Assembly: GCA_026826555.1 (NCBI GenBank)
Contig: JAKSZT010053883.1
Coordinates: 31,353,282-31,417,281, forward strand
Source of the DNA: Tolypeutes matacus
Lineage: Eukaryota > Chordata > Mammalia > Cingulata > Chlamyphoridae
Direction of reading: 5' to 3'
DNA: 64,000 nucleotides
Part shown: piece by piece, positions 23,401 through 35,400 of the stretch
How positions within the stretch are numbered: position 1 is the stretch's first letter
How the letters are laid out: every line of letters starts with the position of its first letter
Made by a program: the position numbers and the translations under genes
Notes under the pieces: generated by a model
Told to the model about the DNA's origin: nothing
Databases searched by the model: none
Seen by the model: the letters and a program-made list of their open reading frames with translations, nothing else

Positions 23401-26400
23401 TCTTGGCTTGGAGGAAGGACACGTCTCTACAGAAGAAGGAGGGAGTGCTCGCTTCGGCAGCACATATACTAAAATTGAAATGACACAGAGAAGATTAGCA
23501 TGGCCCCTGTGCAAGGATGACACACAAATTCATGAAGTGTTCCATACTTCTCCATTGAAAACACAATAAAAAGAAAAAAAAAAAAAAAAGAAAGAAAGAA
23601 AAGAAAAGAAAAAGTGGGGAAAGGATGGCCTCAGAGGCAGGCAAGTCTAGATTTGGTGGTGAGATGTGAAGGGGCCAGTGGACTGATGAGGTTGAAGAAC
23701 AGGTGTCACATGTCACTGTAAGAGGAAGCTGGAAGGATGGGGTTTGCAGGCCAAGTACAGAAGAATTAGATATGTTAGAAGTGGAGTAGTTTGGGGCAAT
23801 GCCCAGGTCCATGTCAGCATGTGAGAGAGGGAGGCTAAGGTGGGACAGAAAAGGAGGTCTGTGGGAATGAGAAAGCCAAAGAATCCAACACCAAGGGGTG
23901 GGATATGTTGTCCACTGGATACTGAAGCCATGCAAGGTGATGGCAGGACTTCTGTGAATGAGGGGGAGCATCCAGGAGGTAGGCAGTGATGAAGGAGGCA
24001 GGGCTGAGTGAATGGAGCAGTGACAAAGAGTGCACGGGTCAAAGGAGATGAGAGGCTTCCACTGGGCAACACCTTCTGGTGAGAAGTAGGGAAAACCAGG
24101 ATGGACTGGAGAGCCGGGCTAGAGGTGAGGAGACCATGGCACAGATCAGGTACTGCAGCGACATGGAGAGGAGGGCATGGATGGGAGAGACATTAGAGAG
24201 TCTGCAAAGTTGGGACATGCATGCTAGAGTATGTCTGTAACCCTGTCAGCACTAGACTGGGCTGATTCTCCCCACTTCAGTGCAGGCTGATTTTGAGCAC
24301 GTTTTGGAATCCAGCACTGGCTCACTCTGTCTGCTCTCACCCATCTGCTTCTGATGCATTCCTGGAAAGCTGCTTCCGTCCTGCAGAGTCTCTGCTCCAG
24401 CCCACTGAAGACTGACCCAAAGAGAAAAGATGCTCCGTGCTTGCTCTTCTCTCCTATCCTCCCTCTGTGTCTTGCCGCTGAGCTCAAAGCCAGGACAAGC
24501 CCCTCTTAGCTCCTGTCTGCTCCAACAGGTTCGGCACATGGACCTTTAAGCCCCATGTGTAAGGGACTCCTCACTCTTGTCCTGCCTTCCTCACTCACCT
24601 GCTATGGTGGCTTGGAGCTACGCACCCCAGAAAAGCATGTCCTTACTCTTAATCCAGTCCTGTGGGTATAAATAGGGCCTTTTGATGAGGTGACTTCAGT
24701 TGAGGTGTGTCCCACCTGAATCAGGAGGGGTCTTAACCTATTACTGGGGGGCTTTTAGAGAAGGCCACAGAGAGGGAAGCCCCGGGGAGCAGCAGAAACT
24801 GGAAGTCAACGGAATCAGGATGAGAAAGAAGACATCACCATTTGCATTGCCATGTGATGGAAAAGCCAAGGTACCTTGGCTTTAAGCCAAGCAGTCAGTG
24901 TCAAATGAATACTCACTGCCCCTCCAGCCCAAAGGCAGTTCCGGGATGCTGAGATGTGTCTCCCCAGCCGGCCCTCTTCTCCCCTCGGCTCCCCCCACTG
25001 CAGTTCCCCTGGCCATCTCAGGCAGACCTGCCAGCCTGCCCAGTGTGCTGGCCTCAGTGCTCAGCCTGCACTCACCTGAGCTGCCTCTGCATGTAGCAGA
25101 AGGTGTCCCTGAGGAGCAGGGAGAATAAAGGCTCTGCCGTGTGCAAAAAGCCCGGAATCTTCTCTGAGTCAAATTCAAGCTATCTTCCTTCCTCCTTCTA
25201 CCCCCTTTCTCTGCCCACTCTCCTGTAAGCTTCTTTCTTTCTGTTGGGTGGAGGGGTCCTGGTTTATGAATTCTTCTCCCTGTCCTCCCCCTCCCACACA
25301 CGTTCACACACACAATTTCTGCCTTTCTTTTCTTTGTCTGTGCTCAAGGGTCTCAGGATCCCTTGGGGGCAGGGGCTGGGGACCTCTGGGCACTTCAGGA
25401 GACTCCTAATCACGCTGGAGCAGCTGGAGCTTGATTCCATCCTCAGTGATGCCTTCTGACATTTAATGAGTTAAGGCACTAAATCCCCTTCATCCCAGAA
25501 CGGCTGAGCTGGCTGCTGTGCTGGCTGCTGCTGAGCAGTCAGTGGGGGGGAGGGGGGTGGGGGGGACAAGCCATGCGTGTATCTAAACAGCTGTGTGCCT
25601 GCATGTGCCAACCTACAAATATGCAAACGCATGGACAGATCCAGGTGCCATTTGCACCTGTGAATGTGCATGGGGCCATGCCCCACCAGGGCTCACCTAC
25701 CTCCTCCAAATGGCCAGCACGCTCATCACGGAGCCCAAGACGAGGAGGGCCGAGATGGTCACCACCGTGACGACGACCGCGGGGCTCTGATCCCTGGACC
25801 CTGAGGCAGCTGGGAGGAAAACCAGGAGGTGGAAGCAGGCAGAGGACCAGGCTCCTGCGTAAGCCCCAGGATGGACTCCTGCACCCCACGGCAGGATTCC
25901 CAGCAGCACCTCCGCACTTGGCACTGCCCACCAGCACAGATAGCTCAAGACCACCTCACCAGCCCGCAGGGGCACCTGGGGTCCCAGCAGTGCACTTGCA
26001 CTACAGCCCAGCTCTGAGAAAGAGGAGCAGGGCTCTGGGCAGGCAGGGCTGGGCCTCCCTTTTGGCCTTTTAGATGGGCAATACGAGATTTGGAGGGGCT
26101 CTGTGGGGGGAATAGTCTCTGATCTGAGTTCCCACCCCTAGCCCAGATTGTGTTCCAACAATAAAAATAAGAGCTAACATTTAATGCACACTCTATTTGA
26201 GACACTGCTGTGTGCCTTAAATATATGATTTTGTTTCCATCATCACAACAATCCAATTTTGCTGTGTTCATTTTACAGCCGAGAAAACTGAGATATAGAA
26301 AAATTATGTAATTTGCCTAAGGTCACACAGTTAATAAGTGGTGAACTCAAGATGTGAACCTGACTCCAAAGAGAGAGGCCCAGAGGACTCTAGGCTCTCA

Positions 26401-29400
26401 GCACCAGCCAGCCAGCCATCTGTCCATCCATCTGTCCATCCACCCAATATGTTCACGGATGCCCACCATGGTGCTAGTGCTAGAGAAACAGCAGTAAGAC
26501 AGCCAGGGTCCCTGCCCAGGAAGAGTGCACAGATCAGTGGGGAAGATGAAACACAAATCTTAACTGTAGAGTGAAAAGAGAAGCAGGGAAATAAGGAGGA
26601 ACTGAGCCAAGGCACAAAATTTCTTCCTAAAGCCAGTGAGGAAGACTTCACAGAAGAGGTGCCATCTGACTGGACCTGGAATTGACCAGGTATTTGATGG
26701 TGCTTGGTGCACATGCTGGGTCTTGGAAAATGGCAAGTCAATCCACGTGGCTGGAAAGAGACTGTGGAGGCAGAGAGCGGCCAGCTGTGAGGCTGAAGGG
26801 TGGGCGAAGGAGGAAGGACGGGAGGGCAGAACCCAGAGGGCCTTGAGTGCTCGATCAGGAATATAAACTTTACCCTGAGGGCAATGGCGACTCAGGGAGC
26901 AATGGAAGGAGTTCCTGCCAAGAGGAAAAGGAAGGAGAGTGTCTGTTGAGTAGCGGGCTGGGGCTCTGGGGCTGGAGGGGAGGTGCTTGAGAGATGAACA
27001 TTTCAAGTAGCTGTTGAGAATGGGGAAAGTACCGAACAGCCCTGAAGACTGACAAGATTGGAAAAATATACTGTTTCCAATCTCCAGCCTTAGCGTGGGA
27101 TAGGAGAAGGAGAATGGCCCGAGTTTGAGCACCGGCAGTGGTGGGGCCAGCAAGACATGCAGGGAGTGAGGGCTGGCAGAGCTGGTGAGTATTTCTCAAG
27201 TGGGGTAAAGATGAGTGTGGGGCCAGCAGGGAAATAAGGTCAGACCCAGAGAGCTACATTTCTAGGATGTTACAGAGCAAGTGAAGAGGGACAGAAGAGG
27301 AAGGGGAAGTCAGAGGCCATTGAGCTAGGGTCAAAGAGGGGATTTTGGCACCCAGGATTCCAGAGGTGGAGAAGAGGGCCCAGGCTGCTGCGGATGCAGA
27401 AGCGGGGAGTGAGTGGCCAAGGCCTGTGTGAAATGAGGCATCCATGTAGACATGGAAATGTGGCTATGGCAGGCAGCCTCTGAGACGGCCCCCTGGATCC
27501 CCAACTCCTGGCAGTCTTTCCCCTGGAGTGTGGGGTGGTCCCCATGACTAACTTCCAAAGAACAGAATGTGGCAAAAGCAATGGGACCATGACTGAAGGC
27601 ACCCCTGTCTTCACCATCACCAACATTAGGTTACAAAAAGACGGTGGCTTCTCTCTTGGGCCCCCTCTCACTCTCTCAGTGGCTCATAGTCTCTGAAAGA
27701 ATCTAGTTGCCATGTTAGGCGTCACTCTGTGGAGAGGCCCACAGAGCAAGGAGCTGTGTTTCTCCAGAAAAGAGCCAGTGAGGACTGCGTGGTAAGCGCT
27801 TCCTCCCCCAGTTAAGCTTCCAGATGAGTGCAGTCTCTGAGAGACCCTGAGCCAGAGGCCCCCAGCTAAACTGCACCCAGATTCCTGACCCACAGAAGCC
27901 ATGAGATAATAAATGTTTGTTGTTTTAAGCTGCTAAATTTTTGAGCCATTGGTTACACAGCAGTAGATAATGAATACAACCTATTGCGCCTTCATTATGA
28001 TCCTGATTTGGGGTTACCGCTCACTGGGAGACCCATTCCCCCATAGTCAGAGCCACAGCAAGGGAGGCTGGGTCGCTGAGCAGTCTCTGCTACCTGGGAA
28101 GGGCCGAGGGCAGGGAAAGCATCAGCCCTTTCAGCCCCTCCCCCCCCCCCACTCCAGCCAAGCCCCTGAGCCTTGGTTCAGATGGCTTCCTCTACCCAAA
28201 ATGCCTTCCTTACCCATCTCCCCATATTCAGATGCTCCCCCAGCCTTCAAGATGCAGCTCCAATCGCCTCTTTTCAGCATCTGACCGAGGTCTGGCACAA
28301 GACGGGCACTCAAACAAGAAGTGATGCCTTCCTTCCCAGAATACAAACTCCCTCAACGTTTCATCCCCACCTCCCTGTGGGCGCAGAGCTCTTCCTATCT
28401 TGGATTAGAGTCATGTAGCAGGTTAGAAAGAAGGCTTATCTCGACAGCTGGTGCCAGAACGCCTCTTAGGGGGAGCTGCCTTTGTTCAGGAAGGCACTTT
28501 CAGGAGCTGCTCATGGGAGATAGAGGTGAGGTCCTGAGGGCTGGGTTAGCAGCAGGCAGAACAACAAGAGAGAAAGCAAAGCTCTTCTGCACAAATCATG
28601 AAAGGGAAGGTGGGGGTGGGCGGGGAGGACAGGGGGAGCCAGGCGGAGGACAGTGAAGCAAGACCACGGAGAGGCCAAAGGTGCTAAAGATCAGAATGGC
28701 TAATATCCCAGTTTCCTTCTGTTTTGTTCTGTTTTCATAACAGCTTCATTGTTATAATTCAAACACTATACAATTCACCGTTTTAAGGTACACAATTCTC
28801 ATTTTGTTTTGTCTCCTTTATTGTTGCAGTACAACCCTTGTTTATGTCCCCCCAGCCTTCTGCTTCAGAAGCAGAGGCCTTGTGGGAAGAGGCACAGGGT
28901 CCCATGTTTGGGTCTATGTCACGGCAGAGAACGAAGCAGGATGAGAACAAGAATTTAGCAGTCAGGGCCAGAGGTGACCATGAGACCATAACCCCCTCCC
29001 AAGAAAGTGGCAGGACTCTTAAAGAGGGCACAGGATGTTTCCCCGAGGCTTGGGCTAGGTCATAAGAGGCAGGGAGACCCAGCTGAGACATGGGCTACGG
29101 TGGATCGGTAGATCGTGAGCGCCGCCCCCCACCCCCCAGGAGCTCCCCCAGGACAGGTACCTGATGATCTAATTCATGTTGGTGGATGGGCATTAGTCAG
29201 TAGATTCCAAATTAACTAAAGAATCAGGCCGTAATTAAACTGTCTTGATGGCTCCCTTAGCTGGACTATGCACAGATAACTGCCCTGTCTCTGTCTCCCC
29301 GGCCACCCCATTCTGGGTTTTCTCTCCACCTGCATGCACCACTCACCCTCCCTGGGGGTCTGCACTTCAATGCTGGGATTGAAGCTCTGGGCCTCCCAGG

Positions 29401-32400
29401 AGGGCCCTGGGGAGGCTGCCCGGATCTGGAAGATGTAGCGGGTGGCCGGCTTCAGGTTGGTGACGGTGACTGCAGGGGCTCCCGTCTTCACTGTGGAGTA
29501 AGTCTGCTCACTCTGCCCCTGGGGAGGATGGACAGATGAGGCCCAGACCCAGGAAAGACACACTCTCCTGGGAGACCACGGGGCGGGGGACAGGGAGGTG
29601 GGAGAAGTGCCCTTAGGTGGACATGGTTGGGTGGGAGATCCTGACCCAATTATCTTGGAAGGATTCCACAGACTTCTCCCATCAGCTCCCCAACCCTCTC
29701 TCCACAAATTCCTGCCTTCTCCCCACCCTGGGTGGTGCGCATAGCTGAGAAGGAACCCCCTCCCCGAGGGAGCTGGCCAGTGTCCTGGTGGGGCTGATGC
29801 CACAGAGGGGAGGCTAAAGCAAGTGAGCCCTACACCTGCCCAGGCCCTGACGGCTCGAGACTCTCCCACCCCCTTGTCCCCTGATTTTTACAACTGTTTT
29901 GCAGGGCATGGAGGGCAGAAAGTATTATCTTGTTTGTTTGTTTGGGTATTTTGTGTAACAAGTAAGGAAACTGGGCTCAAGGGTAAAGGGCTCAGAGGTA
30001 AAGAGCTGGAAGAGGGAACAGCAACTCTGACTTGGCGCCTACTCACTGCCAGCTGCTGCACTAGACCCTTTCCAGGCCCTGCCTCCCTCAAGCCTCACAA
30101 CAGCCCACGCCAGTCAGTAGCTTTCTCCCTTTCTTATAGGTGAGATTCAGAGAAGTAAAGCAACTCACCCAAAGTCACCCATCAAGGAGGTGTCAGGGTG
30201 ATTCCTTTGGAATTCCATCCAGTCCAGTGCTATTTGCTCTACATCCTGCTGCCCCCCAGCTCTGCCCCAACCCATCCGATACTGGCATGTACTAGAGATG
30301 CCTCTATCATGACTTCTTTATCCACACCCCCTTACTAGAGCCCTTGCTTCACCCATAGCCCCCAGAAAAGTACTCCCCATAGTCCTGTGGCCCCAGTTCT
30401 TTGGCCATGGCATTTGGGCATAGGAGCAGACTTTGGCCCAGGCTGGGCCAATCAGAATCTCCCTCCAGGGCATTTGAATAATTCATTGGAAGACAGAGAG
30501 ACAATGGCTGCAAGACCTACGATGTGGGTTAGATTGGGGATGAGGGGAGAAGGAAGCAAGGCTGCCAGCCCAGGGCAGCCATGATGTGCTATGAGCAAGC
30601 ACTGTGCAGAGGAGGATGGGGCTGGTATGTGGAGAGAAGTAGAGACGGGAAGCACTGTGGCTCCAGAGGTCTGGGTGACCCATTGCGTCCCAGGAGATAT
30701 CCTTGAAACCTTCCAAATTCAACCCCTTTTGTACTTGCTCCTCTTTGGGGAGGTTTTTGTTCCCTGCAAATTCTCAGTCCCGAAGGGCCTGGTGATCTAT
30801 GCCTGGAAAAAGAGGGAGGAGTGGCAGGTGAGGATGCAGGGAGTCAGGCACTCAAAATCCACCCACCTCAGCCTTGGGGCTCTATCTATGCTCCGGTCCT
30901 CAAGTGACAGTTCAGTGAGCCCTTTCTAAGCACCTATTGCATGCCTAGCCCAAGCTCCTTTCCAGTGTCCTTCACTGCCATCTCCTAAATACCAGGGCTC
31001 CTCAGAGCACTTTCCTAGGCACTCTTCTCGCTCACTTTCCCCTCCTAGGTCATCTCCTCCAGCGCCCTGGCTTCAGCTACCATTTCTAGCCTGACCCCTT
31101 CTCCCCGCTTTCTCTGTAGTCTAAGCCTCTCCTTCAAGCTCCAGACCTGCAAGTCTACCTGGATGTCCCACAGTCCCCTGGAAGGCCACAGGAATAAAAC
31201 TGAGTTTACCATCTTGCCCCAAACCTGCTCTTCCTCCTCAATGGCTCTCCAGCTTAGCCGGCGCCACCACCATCCTCTAGGGTCACCCAAGTTATTCTGT
31301 TGGCAACACCTCAGGATTCCTTCCTCCTGTTCACCCTTTGCTCACTTCCTCTGCACTCACACTCAGTAGACTTCTAGCATCCAAGAACTATTCTCTGATT
31401 CAGCATAGAAGTCCCTTGTGTCACCAAGGAATGAGTGAAGTTCTGACACATGTAACACTGAAGCTGAAAGAGGTTTTGCTTTAATGAATATAATCTGCAC
31501 CAAATTGAGAAATAGTTTAACGTCAGGTTACATGCCAGATTTAACGACAATAAATTTATGGGGAAAAGAGTTAGTAGATTGGGATGTAACTCCATTTGTC
31601 AAGTCATAGTTGAATTGTAACCATAGATTAACTATGGATACAAGAGATCAGCAAAAATTAGCGAAAGAATTCAATGAGAATCAACTGGCTATGTGGAATT
31701 TACCATGAAGAGTAATGCATATTTTATTATTTATAAATTGCATGCCATACGTCCTTTACATCAGTAAAGGTTATAATAATAATTCATACATTATTTTTTC
31801 TGGAGAGCTTCTTGTTAAACATTTACCACCAGCACACCACAGACCTAGCAATATGTTTATATGGTCATACATTTTTGTAAAACTTGAAAAAGTAAGCTAT
31901 TTTTATATTCTTTTCTTTAAAGAAGGATCTGCAAATTGTATAGATAAGATTTAGCCACACCACACCTGGACTGGACACTAGGCAAACGTGGTGGAAATGG
32001 AGATGCTGACTGGTGATGGGAGGAAACTTGAGGGGAGAGGAGGAAGAGTGAGTGGAGACAATGGCACGGAGTTAGGGAGAAGGGGAAACGCAAGTGTCAG
32101 AGGATCACCTAGGAGCCTGGTGGGTACAATATTTTAGAAGACAAAGTAGGACTTTTGCTGGGAGGAGGGTATGAAGAAGTGAAAGCCCCCAGGTGAGTAA
32201 TGCAAGTGCCAGGTGCGTCCCAGACCCGGACTAGCCTTGTCACTCACCTTCTCGTAGTAGCGGATCTCATACTCGGTGCCATTAGCCCCAGAGGCTCCGG
32301 CGGGGATGGGCTCCCGCCACGAGAGGGACACACTCTGGGGCTCCACTCGGTCTCTGCGGATCTCATCCTCCTCCCAGGGTGCTGGAAGTAAGTAACATGG

Positions 32401-35400
32401 GATTCTGATCCTGGACGTGTCTGTGGGGCAGGACCAGGGGAGAGGGAAAGGTGGGGCATGCGGGGACGGGGGGGGGGGGGGGGGGGGGGCGGCTAGAGTA
32501 GCTTCGGGGCGGGGCTAAGGGCCATGGGTGGAGCAAGAGGAGCCTGAGGGAGGCGCCTGCGGGGCGGAGGGGAGGGGTCTTTGGGGATGAGGGACAGAGT
32601 CTTATATGAGACCAGACAGAAGAGAGGCCCCTCTCCCTCTCCCAGGGCTCTCCCCTTCCATGGCTCCTCCAGGGAGAAATGCCAGGCCTCCTGCTACTTG
32701 CCCACCCGGTCCGCCCCAGCTTCTCTCCTGGTGGTTGGTTCTAATCTTCCAAGCTCTTTCCACACTCGCTCACTGGAGTCTGGTTGAAATCAGAGCGCGT
32801 TTACAGGCAGGGAGACCAGCTACTTGACATTCTAATGGTCTGGTCAGGAGGTGATGATGCCTGAATCAAGGCAGAGAGCACCAGGTACCTGGGAGGAAAG
32901 GTTAAGACTTCGCTTTGGAGGTGATGAGTCGGGGTTTCCAAGAAAAAATGCCTGAAAGGGAGGTGGTTAAGGGCTCCACTGGCAGGGAGATGGGGACTGG
33001 CGAGGCCACACAGAAAGAGAGGTGGAAAAGCATTTAAGGAAATAAGCCCAAGAAATACCAAGGTTTAAGACAGAGGCAAAGGAAGAGAAGCCGGAGAAGG
33101 AGGCGCCAGAGCAGTAAGAGGAAAATCGGGGGCAAACCAAGTCATAGGAGCCCGGGGAAGAGAACTTTTAGGAAAGCTCCTAAAAGCTGTTACTGGTCCA
33201 TGGCAAGGGATTTCCCTCTCTGGGCGTCAGTTTCCCCGTGTATAAAATGGAAACATGAATGACACCTCACAGGCTTGCGTTGAGAATTTGAGGAAATAAT
33301 GTATATGAAGAGCTCAGCACAATAACTGAACACAGAGCAAGCGCTCCATACAAGTTTACCAAGAGGAGGCAGTGGTTGGCAGTGTCGGATGCTAAGGGAC
33401 AGGGTAAGACAATGTTCAAAGTGCCCACTGGTTTTAAGAATGTGGAGGTTGACAATGACTTCAGGGCATGGATAGCAGTGGGTCAAGAAAGTAGAGACAG
33501 GGCATACACAGCTCACTCTGTGAAAAATATTTGAATGAGTGGCTTCCAGGTTTACATGCTATCCACCTACCAGACCCCTCCTAAGGTCTCCCAAAATTCC
33601 AATTAAAGCATAAAGAGTTGGAAACCCACAATATCACCATAAACTAGTCCTGATGGCTGATTTCCAGAACGGTGGGTAGGGAGGCTATTTCTACCTATGA
33701 TGAAGCCAGTGGAATTAGAGTGAAAGTGCAATTGTGTGAACCCCGGGGCTATGCAGCTCGCAGACTGACATTGCCTCCCATCCTAAAAATAACTTAAAAG
33801 GTCCTTCATCCCTCCCTCCCTTTCTGGCCCTGAAAAAAAGCATGATCTTTGTCAACTGGACAATGCACGACCATCATTCCACCACATAGATGCTTTCTGA
33901 GACAAAGTGCTCTTCCTTATCCCTGGGAACGCCTCTCAGCCTAAATCCACTCAGAGACAGAGCTCCCAGGAAAGAGGGGGACACAAAGGGGAGATGAGTG
34001 ACGAGCATCCTGGGAGGTGGTGCAGTCTCTGTAAGATACCGAACAGGGCAGAGATGGAAAGAGACCTGGATTGTCTTTTTTTTTTTTTTTTTTCCATTTT
34101 TCTTGAACTTCACTCATGGAAAGCATCACAGGATATAGAGATAGGAGAGGGTTCCATTTCAGCCTGGCAGAGATGCATTAGATGAATGTCTGATAAATCC
34201 TGAAAATGGAGCTAAAAACTGAGCCCAAGCACCTGTTCTCCAGCTGTATGCTTGTGATGAGATTCAGCCAGCACCCAAATGACGGCAAGAATGCAGTACA
34301 CACTATTGGAAACCTAACCAATACCCACGTTTCCCTTCCCTGTTGGCAGAGCCCAATTTTGATTCAGGGTCTACTCTCTCCCTCAGATGACTCAGGTAAA
34401 TGCTGATTGTTCTGAGACATTTGTATGTAATCAATTCCTTTGCCAATATTGGTTTAGGGGTGGGTTTATAATCCAGTATGACCAACAAAAGAAGTCTTCT
34501 GAGGGGAGTGGAGTTCTGGGAAAGTGCTCTTGTACTCAAAAAAGCTACCTACAAAAAAGAATAATTCTTTTCTGCCTCTGGATGGTAAGGTTGTGATGTC
34601 TGGAGCTGCTGCAGCCACCTTGCCACCATGAGGGAGACACCCTCTGTGTTTAGGATGACAGAGTGGAAAGACAGATGAACTGCTGAATTAACCAAACTGG
34701 AAGTATGTGAGCTAAATAATCCTTTTAGTTGAAGGCAATTAGATTGAGACTTATTGTTAACAACCAACCCAAAGGGCAAGCCACACATCTTTCTTTTTGG
34801 CAGATACAAGCTATCTCTTGTTTCAAGAACAAGTAAACAGAAAACACCAAGAAAGAAGGCACATGAAAAAAATATTTCAAGAGCTGCTATAGCGCAGTGG
34901 GGGAATTCCTGCCTTTCATGTAGAAGGTCCTTGGTTTGAGGCCCTGAAAAAAATATTTCAGAATAAGGGAACAGGAATTTTATTCTGAAGACACAAGAGG
35001 AGCAAACGTTTAAAAGTGATTTATTATGACAAAATAACAAGTAAAGTGATTGTTTGGCATCTTCAGTAAGATAAAGGAAAAATGGCCTCCACAAAATAGG
35101 AGCAGAAGGCCAAGAAGAGAAGGAAGATGAAGAAGAAAAAGAAACATGATGAGATGAGATAAAAATGGAGAAGGTGAGAAAAGCTTCTAGGGACACTAAA
35201 AATGCATTAGCAAAATTGAAATATTTAAAAGAAAATTCAATACAAATTGTGGTGGTTTGGAGCTGTCCCAAGTGAGGCATCAGCAAGGCGATGCTTTCTC
35301 CCTGAAGACCATGGCATCCTATCACTGATCCTTGGTTCTTGGCTTTTCTGTCCTCTCCTGGCTTCTTGATTCTGTTGACTTCTGGCTTCTGGATGCTCAG

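Larger units (their letters stand above)
21865..25700 (-). other. EPHA10: EPHA10 intron 8
   Basis: Holds a MIR (about 23180), a U6 pseudogene (23445), a truncated LTR (24603), and diverged repeat-like sequence elsewhere. G-rich runs are at 25541-25563 on the plus strand. No extra exon recognised. Confidence 0.6.

Noticed and set aside
23445..23552. Functional U6 snRNA gene
   Set aside because: Several substitutions, an A-rich tail and no upstream PSE/TATA seen; a retroposed pseudogene is the better reading.
26560..27153. 197-codon minus-strand open frame
   Set aside because: Lies on an ancient interspersed repeat in EPHA10 intron 7; no recognisable protein or splice context.
34549..35325. 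258-codon minus-strand open frame
   Set aside because: Runs across the tRNA-like insertion, unassigned intronic DNA and an LTR piece; no coherent domain. Chance frame.
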